From Trichaptum fuscoviolaceum (lineage: Eukaryota > Basidiomycota > Agaricomycetes > Hymenochaetales > Trichaptaceae), in NCBI GenBank assembly GCA_910574455.1, contig CAJSYZ010000004.1, positions 2,853,528 through 2,917,527 on the forward strand: a stretch of 64,000 nt of DNA. The letters are read 5' to 3'. The notes beneath the pieces were generated by a model. It saw nothing but the letters and a program-made list of their open reading frames with translations. It was not told the origin of the DNA and did no database searches. The translations under genes were made by a program, and so were the position numbers. This document shows positions 11,120 to 23,348 of this stretch, piece by piece. Within the stretch, counting starts at the first letter, position 1; each line of letters opens with the position of its first letter.

Positions 11120-11803
11120 TGTTTGCTCTACTAGTAGTATTCCTTGGATGTGGCCCTGGCAAGCCTGGAGGTTGGGGGGCGGTGGATGTCATAGTGGTAG
11201 TACTGGTAGTAGTTGCTGGTTACTAGTAAGTAGTAGAAGTGAAAACAAGAGACTACTACTAAATAAATAGTAGTACTAGTAGTACGTCACTGCCAGCAGA
11301 GCCTGAGGGTTCAAGTTCCGAGGCCAGTGAGTGCCAGTCTTTTATACAACTTCAACTCATCATTCACACGCCGGTGCGGCGCCACCGTGACTCCGAGTCC
11401 GACTCCGAGTCGGACAGGCTCGGAGTCACTGCCAGTGCCAGTGGTGCCACCGTGACTGCCAGTGGCACTGGCACTCAGGTGGCACCATGCACTCACTGGC
11501 ACCTGAGGCTGAGGCTGCCACTGAAGGAGCCTTAACCTGAGGTGGCTGAGAAGTAACTTGAATTCAAATTCAATGATAATGTGGAGTACAAATCATGAGG
11601 CTACTACTACTACTAGTAACTTCAACTTGAAGTTGAAGCAAACTTTGAACGCAACACGCCATTCAAGAAAATGACAAACATCATACTAGTAGTAGTTGAC
11701 CAGGAAGATAAAGATCAAGCAGCTCGTTGCATCCAAACCCTTCAAGTTGTCCTGTCACGGTACTCGTACACGGATACCTCCAAATCCGCCATTGCCAGTG
11801 GCT
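11120..11803. repeat. Motif-rich spacer 1
   Basis: No gene is supported. The sequence is dominated by four short motif families. CTACTAGTAG-type runs lie at 11250-11283 and 11605-11617. TGCCAGTGCCAGTGGCA-type words lie at about 11428-11495. GACTCCGAGTC palindromes lie at about 11389-11425. CAACTTGAAGTTGAAG lies near 11622-11638. All are near self-complementary and can form small hairpins. Confidence 0.7.
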
Positions 11804-14800
11804 TCACTGTGTGATCGTCTGAGTTGACACATCTGTGAGCTGCTGCACGCCTGCGCCTAAAATCCGAAGTACCAAAGAATCAATGGGTAGTTCATCCTCA
11901 GCCTGCGAGTTGGCGCCTAGTAAGATGGACCGCAACTTCTGGCCCCAAAAACGCCCACTGATATGCGACTCATTGAAATTCCGGCCGTAAGGCTTGTTTT
12001 GATCCGCTATCTCGCATAATGTGAGCAGTCGGGTTTTTACAGGTTCGGGGAAAACATCCTTTTGCACTTTCAAAATGTCCTCAGCATTCTCAACAAATGT
12101 GCGAAGGCCAGCGGGGTCACTGATTTCAGAGCGGTCATGGGCAACCTTGTTTAAAAACATTCGGAATCGTGTGTCGTTGAAAATGTCAGGGACGAGTTCG
12201 TCTACCAAGATAATTCTCATCGCAGTGTCGAGGGTTAAAGCCTTCTCCCTATGCTCATTACGTCGATTCAATAGCCGCCGTAGTCTCAAATCATCGGGAG
12301 ACACGCTCGTGTCTTCACGGGCTTTGGGGATGGGTTCGTTCGTCTGACCCGCTTTCAGGTCGGCGGATGCCATTGGCACGGTGGCCTCCATTTTCAGGCA
12401 TAAACGGTCGAAGTATTCTTGCATCTCCTTCAACGCGACATTGACCTGCGGCACTTCGAGAGTCCCGCCTACAGCCACGCACGGTATATCCTCCGGGCCC
12501 ACGTACTCTTGCCCGTCCAGCTCAGCCATCCTGGCAAAGTGGTCCTCGAAGTGGAACTTTACCATCAAGCCTTTGAACCGATGTTCATACATTTGGTCGT
12601 CAAAGAGATAGCCGGTAAAATCCTTATCCAGTATTACTTTCGCGTTTGTGTTCCAGGCCGCGTCGGCATCCAGCAAATCAATAGTCTGAGGATCCATCGG
12701 GTTCCTTTCCAGCTGGCTTAGCCGGCGATCGAGGAGGAAGAATAGTCTTCGGTGAAATTCGAAGACTATAAAAAATCGGACCAGGAAAAATTTGAACTGG
12801 TCGACGATTGATGCGTTAAGTGGTGGCTGCCAGGAGTATGGCGTCGCCGTCTTTTCCTTCGATGCATCCTCCGACACATCCACAGCCTCGAACTCATCCT
12901 TTCCATTTCCCTTTCCCTTTCCCTTTCCCTTTCCCTTTCCCTTTCCCTTTCCCTTTCCCTTTCCCTTTCCCTTCCTTTCCCTTTCCCTTTCCCTTTCCCT
13001 TTCCCTTTCCCTTTCCCTTTCCCCTTCCCCTTTCCTTCATCATTTCCCTTCGCATACGCCTCTGTCAGCTCTAACTCTGCCAAGGACTTGGTGATGTCGA
13101 CAATCAGGTCGTCGAATAGATGCCTTGGAATGATAGCAATGTCATTAGACAGGATTGTCGCTGGGCCCTGAGCTATGCCACTCATGCCGACTTCGCCTGT
13201 ACGTCGTCCTTCCTTTAGCTTCTTGCCCGGCCCAGGTGATAGGGTCGCGAACTTCATGTAGAGTTGTTCAACCTTGTTCAAAAAATTTCGAATCATAAAA
13301 CCACTTTCGCCAGTAACGTCATAAGGGATGACCTGTTTTGGAGAGAAGAATCCTTTCTCTAATGGGAACGCAATTATGAAGCTTTTCATGACGACTACCC
13401 TATTGTCCTCGCAGAGGGTGCGTATTTTACTGCTGGCTTTGGCGGCTTCGTTCTGGGTGAGATCCTGTGAGCTTCATTTGTTTTACGATAGCAGCTCAAA
13501 ATTGGCTTACCCCTTTGGCGGCTGCCGCACTAATCTGTAAGTCGTGTACTGTGTATACAAGACCCTTCACTGTCTCCTGCAAACACTTGTAAGTCCCAGC
13601 CATCTCCTCGAGTGTCACTTTGTCCGCCTTCGAGTCCAATTCCTCAGTCACATCAACGAATGCGTCGTCAATAGCCCGTATATGTCCTACAATCCGCTGT
13701 TCCTTTTCTAGTGACTGCTTTTGATAATTTTCCAGGTTAGTGAGCCTGCGCGAAGTCACGGCGAAGAGACTCTCCTGAGCTGAAGCTCTCGCGATTAGGG
13801 TGTAATCTTGAGCGAGCTGTTTCTTTAGAGCTTCAATAGCGTCCTCATGCTTTTTCAATTGCTCCTCATGTATATCCTTCTCCTTGTGAAGCTGGAGTGA
13901 GTCAGTCGCCCGGCTGAAGTTGGCTTCTGAGAGGTTTGATTCGACATTTGAGATAAGTTTTTTGGTTTTCATCAACTCATTCTGCAAAAGCTTTAATTGC
14001 TCCTGATCACTGTCCCGCTTATTTATCAGGAGTTCCCTATGCCTCCGTTCGAAATCTTCCTTTTCATCTCGAAGCCTTCTTTCTTTCTCCTCAGTGTCGA
14101 TCCGAAGTTGCTCTAGCTCTTTCATAGAGGCTAAGGCCTTCATGATATCGTCGTAGGGGGAACGGCCGATGTGTTTGTGGATGTTGCTGCCACTGTCAGA
14201 TGATCAGAATCGGATGCGTACTCAGGCTGGCGCCGTAACTCACGACTCGGATACGTCAGCTTCATGTTCCGACACCTTCAAGTTCAAGTTTCCGGCCTCA
14301 CTGGCATGTAATTCCGTGACTTCGCCACTTGATGCGTGCATTCCAAATTCAAGAATGGTCAGACTCGGACGCGCACTCAGGCTGATACCGTTACTCACGA
14401 CTCGGATTCGGCGTCAGCTTCCAGCACTGGCACCTTACTGGTACTAGCCTCACAGTCACTAGCAGCCTGAGCGGTATGTGATTCCAAGACTTCGCCACTG
14501 CCAGTGGGCCAAATTTAAGAGTCAGAATCAGGCGCATAGTAATCAGGCTGAGACCGTCACTCACGGTTTGTCCGGAAGTCCGTTTGCGATTATTACAGCT
14601 GCGCGTGCTGCTAGGTCTGTCTTTTTTGTTCCGGGTTTCTCCACCCATGCTTGCAAGATGAATTTTATACGGTCAAGGACGTTTGCCAAGTAAATATCCT
14701 CCTTCGCAACGGGGTGTGAACCCAATCCTATACTAGCCGCTGTTTTTAGTAAAGGAATGGAAATTAGTAGTGAATATTTCAGACAACTGTCAGTATACCA

Positions 14801-14824
14801 TGACGATATACGGACCATTAACAA
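11804..14824 (-). CDS. Unrecognised coiled-coil protein with GK-repeat tract; possible frameshift
   Basis: Several exons on the minus strand look like one gene. A probable first exon is 14824-14565 (ending before GTGAGTGACGG). Small exons follow in a tandem-repeat zone (14398, 14243 donors). A strong coiled-coil exon of 215 codons runs from 14143 to 13511 (KELEQLRIDTEEKERRLRDE). A 46-nt intron (13510-13465) leads to an exon from 13464 through a Gly-Lys repeat coded by a hexanucleotide array, and an acidic-to-mixed C-terminal region stops at 11804. The hexamer array contains an irregular unit near 12970 that changes the frame from Gly-Lys to Arg-Glu. The C-terminal frame (KDEFEAVDVSEDA) is the third phase, so the copy is either frameshifted or spliced across the array. 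No catalytic or membrane motif is seen and I do not recognise the family. A structural or scaffold role is only suggested by the heptad-rich middle. Confidence 0.55.
12899..13037. repeat. Hexanucleotide CCCTTT array inside a coding region
   Basis: About 22 units of CCCTTT run along the plus strand, with an irregular unit near 12970 and further irregular units at the right end (about 13020-13037). On the coding strand each unit encodes Gly-Lys, or Arg-Glu after the irregular unit. It is not a telomere repeat (TTAGGG). Length change in whole hexamers keeps the frame, whereas partial units shift it. Confidence 0.85.
14195..14575 (-). repeat. Tandem array of about 155-166 bp exon-intron units
   Basis: On the minus strand three homologous segments start at 14564, 14398 and 14243. 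Each begins with a splice-donor-like GTGAGT(G/A/T)ACGG followed by a sequence of the type CAGCCTGA. Between them are short segments that could encode related peptides (KVPVLEADAES and VSEHEADVS). The spacing is 166 and 155 bp. This looks like duplication of a small exon together with its intron. Confidence 0.6.
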
Positions 14825-16235
14825 TATGGTGAGCCCTACTATCAGCGTTTCCTGTGCCGGACATAAATACGTTGAAAGTATCTGATGCCATGTTCAAGTT
14901 GATGTTTTTTCTGCTATGTATTGATAAAAGTTGCGGCGGGCTGGGGCACAGAGACAGCCAGCGCAGTTTAGTTCAAGTTTCAGGTTCAATTTGACTCTGG
15001 ATGGGTATTGGGTTACTGCTAAAGCCTAGTCCGGACGCTCACTACTAGTAGTAGCAGGCTGAAGTTCAAGGACTCGGAGTTGCCACTGGCACTGGTGACT
15101 GCGAGTCGGAGTCACCGTGACGCACGCGGCGGTGACGAGTCAGCGGTTCAAGTTCAACTTGAATCTGGCTGCCAGTGGCAGCTACTACTACTACTACTAT
15201 ACTACTACTAGTAGTAGTACTACTAGTACTAGTAGTGCACGGCGCCGGTGACTCAGCACGACTTTGAAGTTCAAGTTGCCAGCACTGGCAACGGCCCGTT
15301 TCGAACTCCGGACAGGAAGTCCCCTGTCACTGCCAGTGCCCTGCCAGTGAGTGCCAGTGAGTGACAATCTCCGAGTCTACCACTGTTAGTAATACTACTA
15401 GTAGTAGTATTAGTAGTATTAGAGCTCTAGTTGTAGTACTAAAATACATACATGTGCGGAACATCCGATTCGGCTCTGAACAAGTTCCGGCCACTGGCAC
15501 TGGCAGACGATCTTCAAGGCCTGGCTGAGCTTCAGTTGAGGAGGGCCGGTGACAAGCACAATGATATGGGCTTCGTAAGTAGTTGCGACAGATGGGGCAG
15601 AATCCGGGTTCTTGAGAGCTGAACCGACATCCAGAAGTAGAGGGGATTCAAGGCCTGACACACCTGAGTTCGGATAGCAAGAGAGCGCCGGAAGGGCCTA
15701 CTACTACTACTACTACTATAGTACTACTACTACTAGTAGTACTAGGCCAACACCGGCAGCCTCACTCCGAGTCACTGGGCTGGCAGGCTGACCTGATCCC
15801 GGGCCGGGTCCTGCCAGTGGCAGTGGCAGTGGCACAAACTTGAACGTGGCTCAAATTGTCCCGATATAACTGAAGGACCAAGTCGCGCAGAGGCCTTTAT
15901 CGAGGGTCCCACAAATCGGCAGTCTGCTGAGTTTCCGCTGAGTGAGAGTTCACTAAAGTTAGTACTAGTAAGTTAGTAACTACCGCCTGTCATCATTCAC
16001 TCACACCAATGTGACTGGCACTGGTACTCACTGGCAGGCTCAGCCTGAGGATGATGACCGATGATGCCCCTATACTAGATCCACGCCGTTCACACGGCGC
16101 TTAAACTTGAACCATCCTTCGTCAACAAGCCTTGCTTTTCTTTCAATTACTACTCTCCGCCGCTGGTAGTGGCACGCCATTACTGGTATTTCTTACCATT
16201 GAGGCTCGAAGTTAGGTTACTGTCAAACTCCCAGC
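14825..16235. repeat. Motif-rich spacer 2
   Basis: The same four motif families are dense here. CTACTACTAGTAGTAG runs occur at 15181-15236, 15388-15420 and 15700-15744. TGCCAGTG words occur at about 15168-15180, 15328-15360 and 15812-15835. GTTCAAGTTCAACTTGAA occurs near 15148-15165, and GACTCGGAGTTGCC-type words near 15070-15110. A minus-strand ORF at 15661-15530 (LESPLLLDVGSALKNPDS) reads like protein and could be a stray upstream exon of the coiled-coil gene, but I cannot support it further. Confidence 0.65.
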
Positions 16236-18102
16236 ATGTCAAGTTCCGAACGCGGGGACGAAACTTCAGGCTCTCGCTCGGATACAGATGACGAGTCAGT
16301 CTCTAGCCCGGATACAGATGATGAGCAGAGCGTTTCAGAATTCACCATACCTGGTACTCGCGACAGTAGTAGCTCAAAGCGCTCGATTGTCGATGGGTCC
16401 GACTCCGAGTCTGGCACCGACTGGGAACAGGATGCATTTCTCGAACTTATCGATTTCGGTAGGGATCATATTGCTTACTTACTACGCAGCTTGGCTTATC
16501 TTTGGTGAATTGACAGAGGACTTACCCCGAGGCTTTCAGTCAAAACTATTTATCGATAGCACCGTGGTCCAATCAATCGTCAAAAGTTTGTCGTCCAAGA
16601 TAAAGCGTGCAGACCGCGTCGGATTCTCGTCGGAGGACTTTCAGGAAACGCTTCACCTGGCTGAGCGCCTAGGGATGTGCTTTGATTCAGCAAATATGAG
16701 GATCCTTAAGAGGGATAGGGAGATTCAAGCTCTGCGGAGAAAGATGGAGAGGGCGATAGATCAGCTTGAGTCCAATACATTTCAGTACACGGACATGCTC
16801 TTCAAACTCACTGAAGAGCTAGCGATCTTCAAGCATCACATGGTAAGCCCAGGCTGCATCTTGGACTTGAAATAAACTCTGACTTAATCATTTCTAACTT
16901 CTCGTCCTATTCTTCTCGGTGATATACAGTCTGAGCCGCTTCATCTGCTTATCAACAAACGTGTGGATGAATTCAGACTTGCTGTCGCCACAGCCTTCAT
17001 ATCTGTTCTTCCCGGCGCATTTCCGTCAAGAAAACTCTCCAATATTTTTACTGGGGGCGTCATCTGGGACTACTTTTTGACTTGCTTAGTAACCCATTAT
17101 CATTCACACCATACGATCCTGCGCTGGCAAATTCGACTTGAGGATAGTAAGGAGCTCGGCAATCGTTGGATACAGACGAAATCTGTCTTCTCTGCGATAA
17201 GGATTGACATCAAAGACACAGAGCTCGGGAGAAATATTCGTCATGAACTCGCTACTCAATTGAAGCACTTTACGACAGTCATGGCTATGAATCTCGAAAG
17301 ATCTGAACGCAAACCCCGAAATCCCAGGCTTGCGCTTAAGTTCTTCCTGCCCCTTCTTATTTGGTCCTATAACGAATGCAAGGATTGGGTAGCCGCCTTA
17401 GACGAATGCAGTTCGGGACAACAGTCAGAGTCGACCAACATTCGACTCTCGGAAACAGAAGTCAATTGTTCTGCCACTCAGACGAAGGCTGTCTTTCAAG
17501 CCGGAACAGCACGTGATGCACGGCGTCAATGGAAACGTGAACTTGAACGTGCCGGTGGAGAGGGTGCTCTGTCCGACATTCAACAACTCATTCAGAAGTC
17601 AATGGATATTCTTGGCGCCGACTCGGCTGACGGCGTAGCATCCTCGTTGAAGATAAATCGACAACTCCTGCGCAAATATGGAGACCGTTCGGCCATCCTG
17701 AGCAGGTTCAATTGGATCAGGAAATGCTTAATTATCCTCTCTGACGACTTGCTCTTGGATATGCTCCTCAAAAATGATGGTGCAATGCGTCGGTTTACGA
17801 TGAAGATGGATGCCTCTCAAATAGGGATTATCGAAGCGAGTCAGGGCATTGGACGATTTGACAATGCCGATTACAAAGATACAGACGAGGAAAATCTGGA
17901 CAGGTCCACCCACTTGTTCCTCAAGGATATCGAGCACATGGAGCATCTTGAAGCCCTTGTTCCGACAGAAGAGAATATTGACTCTCTCGTCTTGAAAACA
18001 GTCAACGATCTACTTCATGAGTATGGTCCATTCTATTTAACGGATTATGGAATCCTATTTGCTCTTCTCGACAAATTGGACCCTATCCCACACCAGTACT
18101 GA
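16236..18102 (+). CDS. Unrecognised acidic-N-terminus protein, three exons, intact
   Basis: The exons are 16236-16458, 16517-16842 and 16930-18102. Both introns are GT-AG (58 and 87 nt) and the phases close to give 573 residues with no internal stop. The first exon is rich in Ser, Asp and Glu and contains a small duplication (SGSRSDTDDESVSS followed by SPDTDDEQ). The second has a heptad-like helix (LKRDREIQALRRKMERAIDQ), suggesting a coiled coil. The third is a mixed alpha-helical region with no transmembrane segment or catalytic motif I recognise. The start is chosen because it is the first ATG of a continuous frame. The gene sits between two motif-rich spacers in the Plavaka neighbourhood, so it may be cargo of a large element. 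It could also be a host gene caught between insertions. Confidence 0.7.
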
Positions 18103-19374
18103 TATAAGTACGGCAGTGTACTAGCTGACGGTTACAAATCGATCCATTGGTCACCGGCACACCATTTTGGCTGAGGCCCAAGGACAAGTTTTTTTTCGTT
18201 CATGGACAAATATTATGTTTAAGGATTTGTACTCTTACTATTTAATGGTTTACTCTATGGTGATCCACTTACTCTTCTCTCTTCAGACTCTACTCTTTAC
18301 AAGTCAGCTCTGTACTATAAGTACTAGTATTCAAGTTAGAAACCACTACCGCCAATAAATCTTCTTGAATATGACAAAATAATATTTAATAATATTCATA
18401 TACTTATCTTTATGACAGGTGCTCAACATGAACTTGAAGTCGTAGTACTACATACTACTACTCAGCCTAGTAGTGGTACATTTTGAAGTTTAAAGTACTC
18501 ATATTCAAGTTTTTTTTTTGATATTTCATACTATGCAAGTCGGGAACTGCAGTGATACACCACTATCAGCCTGAGGCTACTCAATCATCCTCCATCATAT
18601 CTACGCTTTCCTCTGAAGCGCTTCATGTGTACTAGTATACAGTATTACTACTATGCTAATCGTACTATTTGTAACTTCAAGTTCAAAACATAGCTAACTT
18701 GGAGAGGAAAGCATGCCTCTTTCCGGATGCCAATGGGGAACTTCTGGCCTGAGGTAGGTCACTGGCATGATCCGACTCGGCGAGTCAGTTCGAGCTTGAG
18801 TCCGCTGATGGCAATGTGAGCTTCTCGAGAGTTTGTTTTTTACTAGGTCATAACTAGTACTGTCATTTTATTATATCTCAACACTGAATTTGTCGTACTG
18901 TTTCAAGTTGTAACTTCGAGCCAACGTACTAGTAGCTACCAGTGAGTGGAAACTTGAAGCATGCCTCAGGCTCTTTCCGGATTCAAGTTGAGAACTTCCG
19001 GCCTGAGGTAGTACTACTACTAGTACTAGTACTAGTAGTAGGTCCGAGTCATTGGTTCGAGTCAAATGCCAGTGTTCAACTTGAAAGCACTCAGGCTTTC
19101 AAGTTGGATTGGTGTTATGTAAAAAAATTTGTACCAATAGTACTGTACTAGTACTAGTACTACTACTAGTAGTACTACTACTACTGTACTACTCGACGCC
19201 GGCGGCCGCCCGGGGAATGATTTCCGACCATCGCACTGACTGCAATATTTGGCTACCATCATCTACAACACTGAAGAAGGTCTGTTTTCATATCATTTTC
19301 TTTCAGTACCGTAGTATCCTCAATTCATAAGTTTCAATATACTCCGTATGTGCTGAATGAAAAGTTTATGTTTA
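18103..19374. repeat. Motif-rich spacer 3
   Basis: No gene is supported. The segment has CTACTAGTAG palindromic runs (19010-19040, 19140-19190), AACTTGAAGC/TTCAAGTT words (18430-18440, 18901-18912, 18950-18960, 19075-19105) and a direct repeat of a CATGCCTC..TTTCCGGAT..GAACTTC..GGCCTGAGGTAG pattern at 18712-18758 and 18960-19012. The AT-rich part 18350-18540 has no feature I recognise. Confidence 0.65.
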
Positions 19375-22300
19375 TCACTGTCTATTTTCGTACAAAGATT
19401 CGTGCATGTGCATGTCAGCAAATCGGTTAACATAGAATCTATCATAAAAGTCCAGGGACTTCTCAGGTGTCAATGACTTCGGCGGACATTCATCACCCTT
19501 TGGAACCCCAAGGAGGTGAGCCAAACGAAAGATGTCCCCTATACCTATCACCAATAGCTTCGGAGCCTTGCAGTCACGGTGATAGTGACGTCTGCCACTG
19601 GCATTCACACCAGAACAGCATTCAACACAGGCGGTAGAGGTCTCTAACTCATATTCCGGCTCGACAATCCACATACTTGTTTTTGGGTCAGGCGAGTCTC
19701 CAACACGCTTGAACAATTGGACGAGAGCGCAGTCCTGATGCTCCCCTTTAGCGGTGAAGGAAAAAAGAAGCATAACCCGGGCAACTCTCATTCCTGAAAA
19801 CCCCTTTTTGCGGGGGCTAACTCGAACAAGGACTGCGTCATGTCTTGCTTTTCCGCGCCAAGAGGGATTGGACCTGATCACCTCCCTCATTGCTTGTTCT
19901 ATTGGGATCGATTCGCCACGGTAGGCAAAGAAAGCGGTGGCTGAATGGAAAATTGAGAAGTCATTGTTCATGTCCAATTCAGCTGTTGGTTCGGCTCTGC
20001 CAGAGGAGCCCCTTAAGTTGGAATTGCGCTTCTCGTACTTGTTGAATAAGTATTCTTTAATGAGCTGTCGGAGCTGTCGAAGCTCTGGATGGCCTTTTAT
20101 CGCCGCAAGCGCGTTGAGCTGTTTCGGGTACACCTTACTGGACTCTGCAAGTATAACAACAGAGAAGTCAGATGTGCAGCACCAAAAGCACGGGTTACTA
20201 AGTAATACTAACGTTGTTTCGAAGCCATTAACATCAAGCTCAAAGGGTCATTTCTGCCGCCCAAGCGAAGCTGGCATTCTACGCTATGAACCGCACCACA
20301 CTGGGGCTCATCCACTGAACTTCCGGAATCCTCCAGGTCAGCAATTTCGATTTGCTCTTGGTTGCCCACAATGTCATCGAAGAAGTCCTCTGTATCATCG
20401 GCTGCCCCTGTTGTTTGTACGCCATGATGTTGCATCTGCTCCCTCTGGGTTGGGGCCTTCTCGGCGTCATCCGTCTTTGACTCTGACATATTTTTCCGCA
20501 AAACGTCTCGCAAGGCATTCCACATAGCCTCAGCCAGCGTATCGTCCAGCAGTCCACGCCTTTTGAAGTCTGCCCTCGACGCAATAAGTTTGCTGAGTCG
20601 TTGGTTTGCTGTGATCATCTGTCCCAAAGGATCATTTCTGTTCGAGCGCCGCCATGTCTCCTTGACCGCGTGAATGTGTTTATTCTCTGTGATCGATGAG
20701 CACAGCCCGCTTGGTGCAGCGAAGAGAGGGATCATTGTAGGATAGTGAATCATGGCATGCTGTCGTGGAAGTGAGAAGTTATCCCGGATGCCCTTAGCTA
20801 TGAATATTTTGCGATATTGATGATAGTGATCCAGAGAGGCTTTAATCTGATCAAGAGTTGAGGCTGTAATCGTGTACCGACGCACAAGGTAACAGAAGTC
20901 CAGAAATGCACTCAATGCGTGAACTATATCATCATGTACAATGCCCACAATAGCCGGAAGATACACCTAAGCGGATTGCATCAGATATCAGCAAACCACT
21001 GCCTCAAACAAGATCATGATGAAAATACCACATACTTTCATAAGTGCCTTTGAATCATTACCTGTCCATTGCTTGAAGCCTCGACCTTCAGGAAATCTGC
21101 GAAGACCAGGAAAAGGAGCAGCAACTCTGATTCTACGTGAAAGTTAGCAATGGTATTCACATTAAACGACTTGTAAGGTAATAGTGCCTTTTATCCACAA
21201 TATCCAGCTCTGTTGTGGTCATGCACTGGCAAATCCACTCAACAAGATGGTCCTTGAACACGCCTTTGATGATTTGGTGCAGCAGGTCCGGAGATATGAG
21301 ATCGCATATATCTGCGCGCGGAAAGTCATTGGTGAAAGGCTACAGAACAACATACAAGTTGCAGAATACGCATCCAGTGAAGAAGTTGAAGTACGTACCA
21401 CAATATCCTGGTGGAACCCGTACTCTTTCCGGATTGTTGCTCTATTAATGTTGTTGCCATCTACTTGATCTATCAATTGTTCGTGCAGCTCTTTTGTTCG
21501 AGGATTTGAAACAAATTCCAAATTATCTAGGTCCTTGTGAGGTGCTGTGCATCTATGCCGCCACAGTAAGTCATTGCCTCAGACTCGGATATGATTTTGG
21601 GAAAGGACGGTACTTACTTGCAGCACCATCCAGTGCATATTGCGCATAGACTCACCTGTTCCGGATAATCGGCTATATACGAGCCGAGTCCGAGAACCGA
21701 CCTACGCAAGTGACCATCAGGACACCGGAGAATGGTTAACTCAGTGTTTATGGACATGGCGGTCTTCAGTGAACTCAAGATTTTTGATATAGACGAATGA
21801 AAAATTTGATGTCGAAAGCGGCGGAATTCATCTGACTTTTCGTATTGCCGCTCAGCTGCAAAATGTGTCAGAGCTAATCAAATATTACGGTATGATACAC
21901 ACTCTTTGGTATTGCTAGAAATGCTACAAGCTGGACTGTATTCAATTTCTGTGACCGCCGGGCCTTGTTAGATACATTCCCGATGGAGAGATACAACGGA
22001 TAGTATTCGTTATTTCCAGTTCCGACAGAGACTGTTGTCTTATCGCTCCCTAAGATCACCGGAACAAACATAGATCCATGGACTGCTTTATCTTCGGCGT
22101 AGATCTTGTTCTAGGTCAAGGATAATCAGCATGTTTCCTGCGAGTTTATGATTCATGACCTACAGCCTGTTCCCAAGCAAAATTTCCGGACATGTAATTT
22201 CTGAATACTCGTTCTTTGTCATCAGAGTCCTCCTTCGGCTGATACTCGCGAAACGGGACATAGTCGAATTCGCCTTCCAACGCCGGATTGTCCACCAAAT

Positions 22301-23348
22301 TCCGGATCACTTCCAGAGGATCCCGATACCATACATCATATTCTTTCCTCTTCCATGACTCGGTGTTCTCGTTTGTCGCCTTTTGGCCATTGTCGTCCGT
22401 GTAGAAGTTACTAAAGGACTTCCAAGACACATCACCGACTTCCGTAGCGTCAATGACGGTGTACAAATTTTGTGCGTCTCCATCAAGTAGCGAACTAGTT
22501 ATACCTAGATCCGAGTCATTGTCAGGCTCTGTCGTATCCAATTCGGAACATCCGCCAGATTTTACATTCTCCGCCACCTGAATCAGCTGATAAGCCTTCA
22601 TGATTCCGAGAATTTTTGTTATGTTCCCAGCAGACATTTGCTCTTCCCGATACAGAAAATCTGCGAGCTCGAAATCTGCTCTGCACGAATAGGGAAACCA
22701 GACATTAGACACAGGTTCGTTTCGCGGAACGGGTGGTTCTTCATTTTCTAAGGAAATTCCTGCCGCATCGCATGGCGTGGCTGCACGGTGTCAGGTGTCA
22801 GAGTACTGCAGTAAACCGGGGACAATAAACATGACACGCACCATTCAAGTATCTGTGATACACCTTCAAGTTATCCTCGCTCTCCTTATAATCTCCAATG
22901 TCGGAGTCCAAATCTTCAGAGGATGCGCTACGGCCATCACTTCCGGTGACAGAATGATGGGACAGAGAATCAGCTCCGTCTAAATCTTGAAGCAGCTCGT
23001 CTCGGCCTATGCTAAGCATCGAGATATCCTGCGTAAGTATAGAGATTCGTAATCGTAACTTGAAGAGCCGCAGCCCATTTTATCTTCAAGTTGACCCTCG
23101 ACCCGGAGTTCGGGGGAGTTCGAGATACTTTTAGGTTCTGGAACTTGTGCGGGTCGAATGGGTGATGAATCATAACCATAAGCAGCAGGTCCTGATGCAA
23201 ATGATGATGGATGAGCTGAGTATTCATGTCTTGTTCTTGCGGATTGATTCTTAAACCTTCTGTCGCAGTCGGAGAAGGTACATCGAATGGATGGGGGGAA
23301 GAAATCAGTAAAATGAACGGGTTTGGGCTTTCGCCGTGTTACCGGCAT
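19375..23348 (-). CDS. Plavaka-type transposase, multi-exon
   Basis: The gene reads leftward from ATG at 23348. The first exon carries a C2H2 finger (CTFSDCDRRFKNQSARTRHE). Later exons match the order known for Plavaka transposases of Agaricomycetes: ELADFLYREEQMSAGNITKI and EYDVWYRDPLEVIRNLVDNP (exon about 22745-22165), FVPVILGSDKTTVSVGTGNN and EYYPLYLSIGNVSN (22071-21880), a Cys-rich stretch near 21720-21600, KELHEQLIDQVDGNN (about 21515-21400), FPEGRGFKQWTGNDSKALMK (about 21100-21035), the long exon 20966-20208 with PRQHAMIHYPTMIPLFAAPS, and a last exon 20133-19375 with FYVNRFADMHMHE. Introns are short GT-AG. I see no stop inside the exons, so the protein may be intact. The family is a cut-and-paste DNA transposase related to CACTA/EnSpm. 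The individual exon borders are approximate. Confidence 0.85.

Noticed and set aside
12899..13037. CCCTTT array as an interstitial telomere
   Set aside because: Fungal telomeres of this group are TTAGGG; the unit here differs and is in a coding context.
15181..15236. CTACTAGTAG runs as a CRISPR or ordered satellite array
   Set aside because: Unit length and spacing are irregular and there are no spacers. They are better described as short palindromic motif clusters.
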